Source: Rhizobiales bacterium UBA1912 (lineage in GTDB: Bacteria > Pseudomonadota > Alphaproteobacteria > Rhizobiales > Devosiaceae). From it: a stretch of DNA of 64,000 nt. The notes beneath the pieces are model-generated. The model saw only the letters and a program-made list of their open reading frames with translations, ran no database searches and had not been told where the DNA came from. The first letter of the stretch is position 1, and the number at the start of each line of letters is the position of its first letter. Location of the stretch: contig DDGC01000004.1 in assembly GCA_002337455.1 (NCBI GenBank), positions 172,968-236,967 on the forward strand, given 5' to 3'. The position numbers were made by a program, and so were the translations under genes. Shown piece by piece: positions 24,694 through 32,910 of this stretch.

Positions 24694-25428
24694 ATGAACG
24701 CCCTTTCGCTCCGCCTCCGCCTGATCCTTGTCTTTTGTCTTGCCGCACTGCCGGCTGGGGCCATCGAGATTCGCGGTGGCGCGGATGCGATCGTTGAGCT
24801 CTTCACGAGCCAGGGGTGTTCGCGGTGTCCCGATGCCGACCGGCTGCTTGCGCAACTGGGGGAACGCGACGACATCATCGCTCTGGCCTATCATATTGAT
24901 TATTGGGACTATATCGGCTGGGAAGATACCTTTGCCCTGCCGGCCAACACCGAGCTACAGAAGGGCTATGCCCAAAGCTGGGGCAAGAACCGCATTTACA
25001 CCCCGCAGATGGTCATCAATGGCCAGAGCGCTGTCGTTGGATCGGATGCCATCGAGGCCGAGCGGGCGATCGAGCAAGCGACATCCCTGCTGCCGGTCAG
25101 CCTGCGGGTCAATGGATCCGACTCGGTTGTTTTCAGCGCTCCGGCCGATGAAGCCCTGGCACCTGCCATTGTCTGGGTCGTGCCCTATCGGACCGAGGCT
25201 GAGGTGACGATCGAGCGTGGGGAAAATTCCGGGCAGGTGCTGTCGTACACCCATATCGTCACGTCCCGTCAGGCGATTGGAATGTGGAACCCTCGAGAGG
25301 GCGCCGAGATCACCATTCCGCTTGAAGAGGTTCTGGGGCCAAATTCAGATGGCGCCGCTGTCATCGTTCAGGAAAAGGATGGCGCCCTGCCCGGGCGTAT
25401 CCTTGGCGCTTCGACGTTTATCCGCTGA
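24694..25428 (+). CDS. DUF1223 family thioredoxin-like secreted protein
   Basis: A 244-residue protein with a signal peptide (about residues 1-23). The thioredoxin-like domain contains FTSQGCSRCPDAD with a Cys42-x-x-Cys45 pair and the YWDYIGWEDTFA block diagnostic of DUF1223. The family is common next to acnA or central metabolism genes in this order but uncharacterised. A periplasmic redox role is plausible from the CxxC. It starts 38 bp after selO and is probably co-transcribed. Confidence 0.88.
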   Translation: MNALSLRLRLILVFCLAALPAGAIEIRGGADAIVELFTSQGCSRCPDADRLLAQLGERDDIIALAYHIDYWDYIGWEDTFALPANTELQKGYAQSWGKNRIYTPQMVINGQSAVVGSDAIEAERAIEQATSLLPVSLRVNGSDSVVFSAPADEALAPAIVWVVPYRTEAEVTIERGENSGQVLSYTHIVTSRQAIGMWNPREGAEITIPLEEVLGPNSDGAAVIVQEKDGALPGRILGASTFIR

Positions 25429-25437
25429 AGCCGGCGC

Positions 25438-25625
25438 CAAAGAAAACTCCCCGCATCTCTTGGTGACCGGGGAGCGAAGGGGATTGCTTTGGAGGACGCA
25501 AAGCCTCCCAATGGTGCCAGGACTTTCCGGAGGCAAGGCCGGGAAGGGGCGCCGGCCAACTGGATCCATGGTTTGGGGGCTCGGTGGATCCAGAGGCCGG
25601 CTACTGGAGGCAATAATTACACGTT
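25438..25625 (-). ncRNA. Candidate structured non-coding RNA in a 357-bp gene-free spacer
   Basis: The spacer 25429-25785 has no convincing ORF but strong RNA structure. GCCGGCC-AA-CTGGATCCA (25551-25568) pairs perfectly with TGGATCCAG-A-GGCCGGC (25585-25601), a 16-bp stem with one internal bulge. GGAGG/CCTCC forms a smaller hairpin near 25491-25508. On the minus strand CTCCCCG/CGGGGAG (25474-25447) is followed by TTTTCTTT, a plausible terminator, and TTATAC (25637-25632) is a plausible -10 box, giving an RNA of about 190 nt. A + strand TATAAT overlaps the same -10. I could not match it to 6S, SRP, tmRNA or RNase P RNA. Strand assignment is uncertain. Confidence 0.35.
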
Positions 25626-25785
25626 AGCCGCGTATAATGGCGCAAGAAGGGTCCGATTGTGGCTCAAATCCGGTCAAACGGAGGAAAGTTTACGCCATCG
25701 GTTCGTGCAGTTGGCACTTGCCAGCGGGAACGAACGCGGCAATCATCGTCAAGTGATTGTCACATCCGCATGGAGGTAGCCCGGT

Positions 25786-26157
25786 TTGAGCGAGCGCTTC
25801 GACAGCAAGAAGGGTGATGTTTTCCCCTTTTCACCCACCCGCTCCACAAGCCGGCCCGTTCCTATCGTCAGTTTCGACCGCAAGGAACTTGCACTCATCC
25901 TCAATGTCTATGGACGCAAGGTCGCGGCTGGCGAGTGGCGCGATTATGCGCTGGATTTCGGGCGGGAACGGGCCATGTTTTCGATCTACCAGCGCACCTC
26001 GGAACGACCGCTTTTCGTTGTCGAGAAAAATCCGAAACTTGCACGCCGCCAGGGGCAATACATGGTGGTTGGTGGCGACGGGCGCGTGCTCAAGCGCGGC
26101 CATGAGCTTTCAAGCGTGCTGCGCGTACTCGATCCACAGCTTCACGTGGTTCGCTAG
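25786..26157 (+). CDS. DUF2794 family protein
   Basis: A 123-residue soluble protein conserved in Hyphomicrobiales and of unknown function. The VSFDRKELALILNVYGRKVAAGEWRDYALDFGRERA block (its core at residues 27-60) and the FSIYQRTSERPLFVVEKNP segment define DUF2794. The start is TTG at 25786, supported by a perfect GGAGG nine bases upstream and by lack of any ATG nearby that preserves the N-terminus. It is monocistronic and ends at the bidirectional terminator 26203-26240. Confidence 0.88.
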   Translation: MSERFDSKKGDVFPFSPTRSTSRPVPIVSFDRKELALILNVYGRKVAAGEWRDYALDFGRERAMFSIYQRTSERPLFVVEKNPKLARRQGQYMVVGGDGRVLKRGHELSSVLRVLDPQLHVVR

Positions 26158-26202
26158 GGCCAGCCGTTGAATGCCGGCCCGTGAGCGCTCGGGCAGAAAA
26201 TA

Positions 26203-26240
26203 AAAGGCCGCGGAAACCGATCCGCGGCCTTTCGTATTTT
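26203..26240. terminator. Bidirectional Rho-independent terminator
   Basis: AAAGGCCGCGGA (26203-26214) and TCCGCGGCCTTT (26221-26232) form a perfect 12-bp stem with a 6-nt loop. T-rich tracts follow on the + strand (CGTATTTTTTT) and on the minus strand (TTTTATTTT). It separates DUF2794 from the convergent BI-1 gene. Confidence 0.93.
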
Positions 26241-26278
26241 TTTGTTCTCATCCGCGGGCTCGGCCCGCAGGGCGTACC

Positions 26279-27049
26279 CTATTCGCGATTGCCGAACAGG
26301 CGCAACAGCATGAGGAACAGGTTGATGAAGTCGAGGTACAGGGTCAGCGCGCCCATGATGGCGAGCTTGCCCAGCCCTTCATGGCCGATATTTTCGGCAT
26401 AGGCTTCCTTGATCTTCTGGGTGTCATAGGCGGTCAAACCGACAAAGATCACCACACCGATCGCCGAGATGGCGAAGTCGAGGGCCGAGCTCTGCAGGAA
26501 GATGTTGACCACCATGGCGATGATGATGCCGATCAGGCCCATCATCAGGAACGAGCCCATGCCCGTCAGATCACGCTTGGTCGTGTAGCCGTAAAGGCTC
26601 ATCGAGCCGAACATTGCCGCGGTGATGAAGAACACCTTGGCAATCGAGGCGTCGGTATAGACCATGAAGATCGACGACAGCGAAAGCCCCATCATGGCCG
26701 CAAAGCCCCAGAAGGTCGCTTGCGCCGCGCCGAAGGAAAGCTTGTTGATGCCGAATGAGAGCACCAGCACAAAGGCAAGCGGGGAGAGCGCCACAACCCA
26801 CATCAGCGGGCTGGTATAGAGCAGAACGCCCCACTGGGTCAGGAGCGTGCCGTTGGCAAGTTGAGCCGCGGCAGCCGATGCATCGGTGGTTACGGCCATC
26901 TGATTGCCGAAGAAAGCGATCAGGCCGGTGACCACCAGGCCGATGCCCATATAGTTGTAAACGCGCAGCATATGGCTGCGCAGACCTTCGTCGATGGCGG
27001 CGGCCGTGCCTACGCGCCCGGCGACGGTCTGACGGTCGTATTGTGCCAT
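26279..27049 (-). CDS. Bax inhibitor-1/YbhL family membrane protein
   Basis: A 256-residue BI-1/TMBIM-type protein with seven hydrophobic helices and a charged C-terminus (LRLFGNRE). The helix order and the TAYDTQKIKEAY motif before the last helices are characteristic. ATG 27049 (MAQYDRQTV) is preferred to ATG 27061 because alphaproteobacterial homologues begin MADYNRQ-like and because GAGG would otherwise abut the start codon. Members form pH-sensitive calcium leak channels or stabilise membrane proteases. A structured leader precedes it. Confidence 0.93.
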   Translation of the reverse strand: MAQYDRQTVAGRVGTAAAIDEGLRSHMLRVYNYMGIGLVVTGLIAFFGNQMAVTTDASAAAAQLANGTLLTQWGVLLYTSPLMWVVALSPLAFVLVLSFGINKLSFGAAQATFWGFAAMMGLSLSSIFMVYTDASIAKVFFITAAMFGSMSLYGYTTKRDLTGMGSFLMMGLIGIIIAMVVNIFLQSSALDFAISAIGVVIFVGLTAYDTQKIKEAYAENIGHEGLGKLAIMGALTLYLDFINLFLMLLRLFGNRE

Positions 27050-27061
27050 TTTCCGTTCCAT

Positions 27062-27135
27062 CCTCAGTTAAAAATTGGCTATCCGGCGACCGGGGCGGCC
27101 CCATGCCGTTCCCGGCCCTGCCAGTTGCCGATCAA
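27062..27135 (-). ncRNA. Candidate ybhL leader RNA motif
   Basis: The leader of the BI-1 gene folds strongly on the minus strand. CCGGG (27115-27111) pairs with CCCGG (27094-27090), and inside it CGGC pairs with GCCG around a short ATGGG loop. An outer GGC/GCC pairing is possible. A structured ybhL leader motif has been described from comparative genomics upstream of BI-1 family genes in Rhizobiales. Gene identity and position match, but I recall the consensus only loosely, so the assignment rests mainly on context. Confidence 0.5.
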
Positions 27136-27296
27136 TATGGAGATGAGGGGTTGAAATTACAAGCGAAACCGGTCGGTCCAAGTAGCTGTCGCGGTTGGCT
27201 GGCGGGTTTTTGATCGCCGCCAAGCACGGATGTGATAGGCTTTGATTCGGCCGTGCCGGATCGGGCCGGTCGGCCAGGACATAGAGGGTTTTGCTC

Positions 27297-27836
27297 ATGC
27301 CCAGGCTGTTTACCGGTTTGCAGATCCCCGAGGACATTGCTTTCGTCCTCTCGCTCAAGCGGGGTGGGCTCTCGGGCGCCCGCTGGATCGATCCGGAAAA
27401 CTATCACGTCACCCTGCGCTATATCGGCGACATCGACCATCGGATGGCGCATGAAGTCTATGACGCGCTCGAAATGCATGCCGATGTCGAGCCCTTCGAT
27501 CTCACCATTTCCCATCTCGGGGTTTTCGGCGGCAATAAGCCGCGGGCGCTCTATGCTGCCATCGAGATGTCCGAACCGCTGGTCCGGTTGCAGGCCAGCC
27601 AGGAAAGGCTGCTGCAGCGTGTGGGCCTGAACCCAGACGGTCGCAAATTCGTCCCCCACGTTACGCTGGCGCGCCTGCGCGACACCGGCCCCACCGATCT
27701 GGCGCGCCACATAGCCCAGTCTGGGCATTTTGCCCCCATGCGGTTTTCCGTCGATGAGTTCGTGGTGTTTTCGAGCCGGGACTCGGTCGGGGGCGGGCCC
27801 TATATCGTCGAGCAGGATTATCCGCTGGCCGCCTAG
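27297..27836 (+). CDS. thpR: RNA 2',3'-cyclic phosphodiesterase ThpR (LigT-like)
   Basis: A 179-residue 2H phosphoesterase. The two catalytic HxTL motifs are HVTLRYIG (near residue 38) and HVTLARL (near residue 120). The FTGLQIPEDI N-terminus is typical of ThpR/LigT, which opens 2',3'-cyclic phosphates on RNA. ATG 27297 follows AGAGGG. It is divergent from the BI-1 gene. Confidence 0.92.
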   Translation: MPRLFTGLQIPEDIAFVLSLKRGGLSGARWIDPENYHVTLRYIGDIDHRMAHEVYDALEMHADVEPFDLTISHLGVFGGNKPRALYAAIEMSEPLVRLQASQERLLQRVGLNPDGRKFVPHVTLARLRDTGPTDLARHIAQSGHFAPMRFSVDEFVVFSSRDSVGGGPYIVEQDYPLAA

Positions 27837-28046
27837 GCCACATCCATTCAGCCCGCGTTCAGTCGCACAGGGACATAAAGCCACACACAGACGTGAGGTT
27901 GATCGGGCCCAATTCCGCCAAATTCATCCCTAGTTTGTGTCCTGTCGGGAAAAGCCGCGCGTATTTGCTCCTTGGTAACCATAATGGGTGCAAAAAGAGC
28001 GGTAGTCATGTGCATGTATGAGAGAATTAAGGGGAAGGGTTTGGCG

Positions 28047-28574
28047 ATGAATTCAGCGTTTCGCAGCCATATCCGCCGCACGGTAGCCGCTTTGGTGTCC
28101 GGTGCGGTCGTGTTTTGTGCCAGCCCGGCGGCCTTTGCCGCCACCAATCTGGGGACCTTCGACTTCTGGACGGCCTGGACCGATACCGATGGCGGGGGCA
28201 AGATTTGCTACGTCTCTTCGACGCCGCAGACCACCGAGCCCAGCAACGTCAATCGCGGGGCGATCCATTTCATCGTCACCATGCGGCCCACCAACCGCAA
28301 CGAGGTGGCAACGATCGTGGGGTACCCGATCCACGAGACCAACGCCAATGCGTCGGTTTCAGTCGATGGGCGGTCCTATCCCATGGTGACCCAGGGCGAA
28401 TCGGGCTGGCTGGCTTCCATAGAGGATGAGCCGGGATTTGTCGGCGGCATGCGGGCCGGCTCGAACATGGTGGTTCGCGCCACCTCGCAGCGTGGCACCA
28501 ATACCGTTGACACCTATTCGTTGCGTGGGGTCACCGCTGCCCTCAACAAGGCCGGCGAAGAGTGCCCGCAATAG
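28047..28574 (+). CDS. Invasion-associated locus B (IalB) family secreted protein, copy 1
   Basis: A 175-residue exported protein with a signal peptide (basic start, hydrophobic run, cleavage near AFA-ATN, residue 32). The IalB pattern is visible: FDFWTAWT, KICYVSSTP, HFIVTMRP, a VSVDGRSYPM strand, MRAGSNMVVRATSQRGTNTVDTYSLRGVTAAL and a C-terminal Cys. IalB-type proteins are periplasmic/outer-surface proteins known from Bartonella entry into erythrocytes but widespread in free-living relatives, function unknown. ATG 28047 follows AAGGGGAAGGG. A hairpin ends the gene before copy 2. Confidence 0.88.
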   Translation: MNSAFRSHIRRTVAALVSGAVVFCASPAAFAATNLGTFDFWTAWTDTDGGGKICYVSSTPQTTEPSNVNRGAIHFIVTMRPTNRNEVATIVGYPIHETNANASVSVDGRSYPMVTQGESGWLASIEDEPGFVGGMRAGSNMVVRATSQRGTNTVDTYSLRGVTAALNKAGEECPQ

Positions 28575-28605
28575 GGTGATCGCTTGCTTAAAAAGCAGCA
28601 ATTTG

Positions 28606-28634
28606 GCAAAGGTCGGGTCCGCCCGGCCTTTTGC
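28606..28634 (+). terminator. Hairpin between the IalB paralogues
   Basis: GCAAAGGtCGGG (28606-28617) pairs with CCCGgCCTTTTGC (28622-28634), one mismatch and one bulge, TCCG loop. The T-run is inside the 3' arm, so it is a weak terminator, probably partial. Confidence 0.5.
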
Positions 28635-28670
28635 ATTTGAACCAGCCCAGACCGTTTAGGACCTTCACTC

Positions 28671-29183
28671 ATGGCATTCCGTTTCGCCAATATCGTAACC
28701 CTTGCTGCCATCGTGACGGGAGCCTGTCTGTCTCCGGCACTGGGCCAGTCGGTGCGCATTCTGGGCGAACACAACGCCTGGTCGGCCTATGCGACGACCG
28801 AAAGCGCGGGCCAGATCTGTTTCGTCCTTTCGCGGCCGACGGCGACCGAACCCACTCCCGCCGGATTTACTGAAGCCTATTTCTATATCACCCACCGGCC
28901 GACGCAGGGCGTCCGGGCTGAAATCAATCTGGTTGCCGGATACCAGTTTGCGCCCGAGAGCACCGCGACACTCACTGTGGGCAGCCAGGATTTTGAGCTC
29001 TTTACCCAGGATGATGCCGCCTGGATGGCCGATCCCGTCGAGTCGGCGACGGCCGTGCAAGCCATTCGGGCCGGTTCCACCATGTCGGTCACGGGCACCA
29101 GCGCCGACGGGCAGAGCGTACGCCAGACCTTTTCCCTTTCGGGCGCAACGGCAGCCGGGCGCTCGATGGATGGGGCTTGTTGA
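28671..29183 (+). CDS. IalB family secreted protein, copy 2
   Basis: A 170-residue protein with a signal peptide (cleavage near ALG-QSV, residue 26) and the same fold pattern as copy 1: WSAYATTESAGQICFVLSRP, AYFYITHRP, LTVGSQDFELF, IRAGSTMSVTGTSADGQSVRQTFSLSGATAA and a terminal Cys. It differs from copy 1 through most of its length, so the duplication is old. No enzyme motif is visible. It has its own short spacer and may be expressed with copy 1 by read-through. Confidence 0.87.
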   Translation: MAFRFANIVTLAAIVTGACLSPALGQSVRILGEHNAWSAYATTESAGQICFVLSRPTATEPTPAGFTEAYFYITHRPTQGVRAEINLVAGYQFAPESTATLTVGSQDFELFTQDDAAWMADPVESATAVQAIRAGSTMSVTGTSADGQSVRQTFSLSGATAAGRSMDGAC

Positions 29184-29334
29184 GGATAGCCAACCGGCGG
29201 TCCAAACGCTCTGACTTTGCGCCGCATGGCCGATTGTGCTAGAGGCTGACGCTGGATGCGCGCCGCCGTCTTGAAACGGGCTGGCCCAAATCCATATACC
29301 CCGAACCCTCACAGCTCTTCTGGAAGTTTCGCCC

Positions 29335-30534
29335 ATGAGTTTGGCGCTCAATATCGATCATGGATCTGCCCCGCGTCCGGCAAAGACCGGCGCTCACGAT
29401 CTTTTGGGGCTATCCAAGAAAGAGATCAGCGCAAAGCTGGGTGAGTTCGGCCTGTCGGAGCGCGACTCGCGCATGCGCGCCAGCCAGCTCTGGAACTGGA
29501 TGTATGTGAACGGGGCCACCGATTTCGGTGCCATGAGCAATATCGCCAAGAGCCTGCGCGCCGATCTGGCGCAGGCGTTCACCATCGGGCGCCCCGAAGT
29601 CGTTTCCGAGCAGGTTTCCAATGACGGCACGCGCAAGTGGCTGTTCCGGTTCCGCGATCCGGCGCACCCCAACATGCCGCCGGTCGAAGTCGAAACCGTC
29701 TATATCCCGGAGTCTGACAGGGGCACGCTGTGCGTCTCCTCGCAGGTCGGCTGCACGCTGACATGCTCGTTCTGCCACACCGGTACCCAGAAGCTTGTCC
29801 GTAATCTCACAGCCGGGGAAATTCTCGGGCAGGTGATGATGGCGCGCGAACGCCTCGGCGATTTTCCTGGCGGCGTACGGCCCACCGATGGGCTGGTGCC
29901 GCATGGCGAAAGCCGGGCCATCACCAACATCGTGATGATGGGCATGGGCGAACCACTCTACAATTACGAAAGCGTCAAACAGGCACTGCTCATCGCTTCG
30001 GATGGGGAAGGGCTTTCGCTGTCGAAGCGCCGGATCACGCTCTCGACCTCGGGCGTCGTGCCCCAGATCGAGCCGACGGGATCGGAAATCGGTGTCATGC
30101 TGGCCATTTCGCTGCATGCGGTGCGTGACGATCTGCGCGACGTGCTCGTGCCAATCAACAAGAAATGGCCGCTCGAAGAGCTGCTCGAAGCCTGCCGGAC
30201 CTATCCGGGCGTGTCCAACGCCAAGCGCATCACGTTCGAATATGTGATGCTCAAGGGCATCAACGATTCCGATGCCGATGCGCGCGAGCTTGTGCGGTTG
30301 CTGGCCAAAATTCCCGCCAAGATCAACCTGATCCCCTTCAACCCGTGGCCGGGCTCGAACTATGTGTGTTCGGACTGGGACCGGATTGAAGCGTTTGCCG
30401 ATATTGTCAACCGGGCCGGCTATGCCTCCCCGGTCAGGACGCCGCGTGGCCGCGATATCTTTGCAGCCTGTGGTCAGCTCAAATCGGAAACCGAGCGGCT
30501 CAAGAAGAAAGACCGCGACGCTTTCATGCTCTGA
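29335..30534 (+). CDS. rlmN: Dual-specificity RNA methyltransferase RlmN
   Basis: A 399-residue radical-SAM methyltransferase making m2A2503 in 23S rRNA and m2A37 in tRNA. Radical-SAM cluster ligands are Cys140, Cys144 and Cys147 in GCTLTCSFCHTGTQK. The two methyl-carrier cysteines are present in TLCVSS (Cys133) and AACGQLK near the C-terminus. The 150-bp upstream spacer shows no clear promoter. The GNAT gene starts seven bases after the stop. Confidence 0.97.
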   Translation: MSLALNIDHGSAPRPAKTGAHDLLGLSKKEISAKLGEFGLSERDSRMRASQLWNWMYVNGATDFGAMSNIAKSLRADLAQAFTIGRPEVVSEQVSNDGTRKWLFRFRDPAHPNMPPVEVETVYIPESDRGTLCVSSQVGCTLTCSFCHTGTQKLVRNLTAGEILGQVMMARERLGDFPGGVRPTDGLVPHGESRAITNIVMMGMGEPLYNYESVKQALLIASDGEGLSLSKRRITLSTSGVVPQIEPTGSEIGVMLAISLHAVRDDLRDVLVPINKKWPLEELLEACRTYPGVSNAKRITFEYVMLKGINDSDADARELVRLLAKIPAKINLIPFNPWPGSNYVCSDWDRIEAFADIVNRAGYASPVRTPRGRDIFAACGQLKSETERLKKKDRDAFML

Positions 30535-30541
30535 GGGGCAA

Positions 30542-30964
30542 ATGATTACGGTCAAACTGCTTGGCGAGGACGATCTCGAGCTTTTGCTTTCAGCGGATAC
30601 CTCGGTGTTCGATGAGCCAATCCGGCCCGACCTTGCCAAAGCCTATCTGGCCCATCCCGATTACCTGATCGCGTTGGCCAGCGACGGGAGCAAGGTCGTG
30701 GGTATGGCCACGGGGCTTTATTATTTCCATCCCGACAAGCCGCTCGAATTCTTCGTCAACGAAGTGGGTGTGGCTGAAAGCCACCAGCGCCAAGGTATCG
30801 CCAAACGCCTGATGACAACGCTGTTCGACGCCGCGCGTCAGCGCGGGGTCGAATACGCGTGGGTGGGCACCGAACGGGACAATGTCGCGGCCAAGGCGCT
30901 CTATGGGGCGCTCGAGGGCAAGGGGCAGGCCATGGCCTATTACGAATTCGACCTCGAAGACTGA
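30542..30964 (+). CDS. GNAT family N-acetyltransferase (AAC(3)-I-like)
   Basis: A 140-residue acetyltransferase with the GNAT acetyl-CoA loop in GVAESHQRQGIAKRLMTTLF. The segment order (DEPIRPDLAKAYLAHPDYLIAL, then a short V-G-A/M sheet, VNEVGV, RQGIA, DNVAAKALYGAL) resembles the small AAC(3)-I type aminoglycoside acetyltransferases. That likeness is by eye and does not prove substrate. It is tightly downstream of rlmN, and the next gene is convergent at 12 bp. Confidence 0.8.
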   Translation: MITVKLLGEDDLELLLSADTSVFDEPIRPDLAKAYLAHPDYLIALASDGSKVVGMATGLYYFHPDKPLEFFVNEVGVAESHQRQGIAKRLMTTLFDAARQRGVEYAWVGTERDNVAAKALYGALEGKGQAMAYYEFDLED

Positions 30965-30976
30965 AGACCGCCGCTG

Positions 30977-31174
30977 TTACCGCCGAAAGGCCACATCGTC
31001 ACGCGTACGGTAGCTCGCAATAATCCAGATGGCGTGGATCAGGCCCGGAATATAGCCGAGCAATGTGAGCAGAATATTCAGCCAGAAATGAAGCCCGAAA
31101 CCGACGCGCAGAAAAACGCCGAGCGGGGGAATGAGGATCGAAAACAAGATCCGGATAAAGTCGCCAAAGGTCAT
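30977..31174 (-). CDS. YqaE/Pmp3 family small membrane protein
   Basis: A 65-residue protein with two transmembrane helices separated by a short loop. The FSILIPPLGVFLRVG and NILLTLLGYIPGLIHAIWII segments are the Pmp3/YqaE signature. Members of the family are small membrane proteins induced by salt and cold stress, affecting membrane potential. It is the last gene of a minus-strand set with rlmJ and a LysE-type exporter. Confidence 0.92.
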   Translation of the reverse strand: MTFGDFIRILFSILIPPLGVFLRVGFGLHFWLNILLTLLGYIPGLIHAIWIIASYRTRDDVAFRR

Positions 31175-31249
31175 ATTTGCGGTCCCATGAACTGAAGGTT
31201 TGTCGAATATGGGTACAAGTTCGTGAAGGGCAAGAGCGTTCCCGCTGAA

Positions 31250-32101
31250 CTAGCTTTCGCCGCGTATCCATTCGATGTGGAAACGGCCGCGCCCTTCATC
31301 GGCAAGCAGACCGGTCAGTTTGGGCAGTAGCGTCCGCATTTCATCTTCAAGAACATAGGGAGGGTTGACCACCACCATTCCGGTTCCATGGAGCCTCGGT
31401 GGTATAGACGGCGCGCGGATCGTCAGTTCGAGACGCAAGATCTTGTCGATGCCGGTCGCGCGCAATCCCTTGACGTAGGCCTGCACATCCTTGGGATCCT
31501 TGATCGGGTACCAGAAGGCGTAAGTGCCGCCGGGCCAGCGGGCATGGGCTTTGACCAGCGCCTGCACCATGCGCTCGAACTCACCCTTGATCTCAAAGGG
31601 CGGATCGACCAGCACCAGCCCGCGTTTTTCCTTGGGCGGCAGGTGAGTGCCCATGGCGGCCCAGCCATCGAGTTGGGTTACCCGTGTCTGGATATCGCCT
31701 TCGAAGTTCTGGCGCAGCGCTTCGGCGTCGGTGGGGTGCAGCTCGAGGGCCATCAGCCGGTCCTGATCGCGCAGCATGTGCCGGGCGATAAAGGGCGAGC
31801 CGGGGTAGTAGCGCAATTGGTCGTCGCCGTTTTGCGCGGTTACCGCCGCCAGATAAGGGGCGACCAGCGTCGCAGCCGGTTCGGGCAGATCGGCTGCCAT
31901 CAGCCGCCCGATCCCCTCGCGCCACTCTCCGGTTCTGCCGGCCTCATCGCCCAGCAGGTCATAAAGCCCGACGCCTGCATGGGTATCGATCACCCGGAAG
32001 GCCGCATCCTTGCGCATGAGATAGGCCAGGATGCGGGTGAGAATGATGTGTTTGACCACATCGGCGAAATTGCCGGCATGGAAAGCGTGGCGATAGTTCA
32101 T
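31250..32101 (-). CDS. rlmJ: 23S rRNA (adenine(2030)-N6)-methyltransferase RlmJ
   Basis: A 283-residue SAM-dependent methyltransferase. The MNYRHAFHAGNFADVVKH N-terminus is nearly invariant in RlmJ. SAM-binding motif DTHAGVGLYDL and the catalytic motif IV (VLVDPPFEIKGEF, with the DPPF tetrad) are intact. It modifies A2030 during ribosome biogenesis. It begins 7 bp after the LysE-type gene stop. Confidence 0.95.
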   Translation of the reverse strand: MNYRHAFHAGNFADVVKHIILTRILAYLMRKDAAFRVIDTHAGVGLYDLLGDEAGRTGEWREGIGRLMAADLPEPAATLVAPYLAAVTAQNGDDQLRYYPGSPFIARHMLRDQDRLMALELHPTDAEALRQNFEGDIQTRVTQLDGWAAMGTHLPPKEKRGLVLVDPPFEIKGEFERMVQALVKAHARWPGGTYAFWYPIKDPKDVQAYVKGLRATGIDKILRLELTIRAPSIPPRLHGTGMVVVNPPYVLEDEMRTLLPKLTGLLADEGRGRFHIEWIRGES

Positions 32102-32108
32102 GGGTGGT

Positions 32109-32756
32109 CTATTTCCTGGCTTCAGCCGTCAGGATGGTGACGGCAAAGGCAGCAAACACTGCGGCGAACGACCAGTTGAGTATCTTTTGAAAGCGTTCTG
32201 AGCGCATCAGGGTTTCGGTCAGCCATTGGGCACCGAACACGATGCCGAAGACTACCGGAAGCGAGAGCACCACGAACTCGGTACCCAGAAAGATCAGCTT
32301 GGCCGCGGCATGCGGGTCGGAAGCCGAAACGAACTGGGGCAGGAAGGTCACGAAAAACAGCGCCACTTTGGGGTTGGTCAGATTAATGCCAAGGCCCGTG
32401 AGATAGGAGTTTTTGAGACTCGGCACCTTGCCCGTGGCGCGTGCCACCGTCAGCCCGGTGCCCGAACGTATGGCGGCAAAGGCCAGCCAGAGAAGATAGC
32501 CGGCCCCGGCGATCTTGAGCACCCAGAAGGCGGCGGGCGCCGTTACGATCAGGATGGAAATGCCGAACGCGGCCAACATTGTGTGGACGGCAACGCCCGT
32601 TATGGCACCACCGACCGTCGCAAACCCGTGCCGGGGCCCGAAATTGACGGTCCGCGAAATAAACAGCGCCATGTCCGGCCCCGGCGTTATGGCCAGAACG
32701 ATGGCGGCGAGGGCGAAAGCGAGAATGATCGAAAGATCGGGGGCATAGACCAGCAT
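32109..32756 (-). CDS. LysE family amino-acid/threonine exporter
   Basis: A 215-residue RhtB/LysE translocator with six helices and the ITPGPDMALFISRTVNFGPRHGF motif near residues 25-45. It is likely an exporter of neutral amino acids, homoserine or similar. ATG 32756 is chosen; a GTG/ATG further upstream adds 20 residues without membrane character. It is the first gene of the minus-strand set, divergent from argG. Confidence 0.9.
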   Translation of the reverse strand: MLVYAPDLSIILAFALAAIVLAITPGPDMALFISRTVNFGPRHGFATVGGAITGVAVHTMLAAFGISILIVTAPAAFWVLKIAGAGYLLWLAFAAIRSGTGLTVARATGKVPSLKNSYLTGLGINLTNPKVALFFVTFLPQFVSASDPHAAAKLIFLGTEFVVLSLPVVFGIVFGAQWLTETLMRSERFQKILNWSFAAVFAAFAVTILTAEARK

Positions 32757-32910
32757 TGGATGTGTCCGGCAAAACGGGAATGGGCAGACCATGCGCGTGC
32801 GCGATGCGCTTCGCAACCCGATTTTTGCGGCAATATGGACAGGCCGGGCGCGATCTGATTAGTGTCGCGCCAACTTATCCTGAGCTATCAAAGCGGTTAT
32901 CGGTCACGCC

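Noticed and set aside
25710..25726. TTGGCACTTGCCAGC as a sigma-54 promoter for DUF2794
   Set aside because: GG to GC distance is 9 rather than 10 bases and the -12 box is poor; more simply a short TGGCA/TGCCA dyad.
25489..25779. A 96-codon + strand reading frame in the DUF1223-DUF2794 spacer
   Set aside because: Composition is unlike neighbouring proteins, no family is recognised, and the region is dominated by RNA-like inverted repeats.
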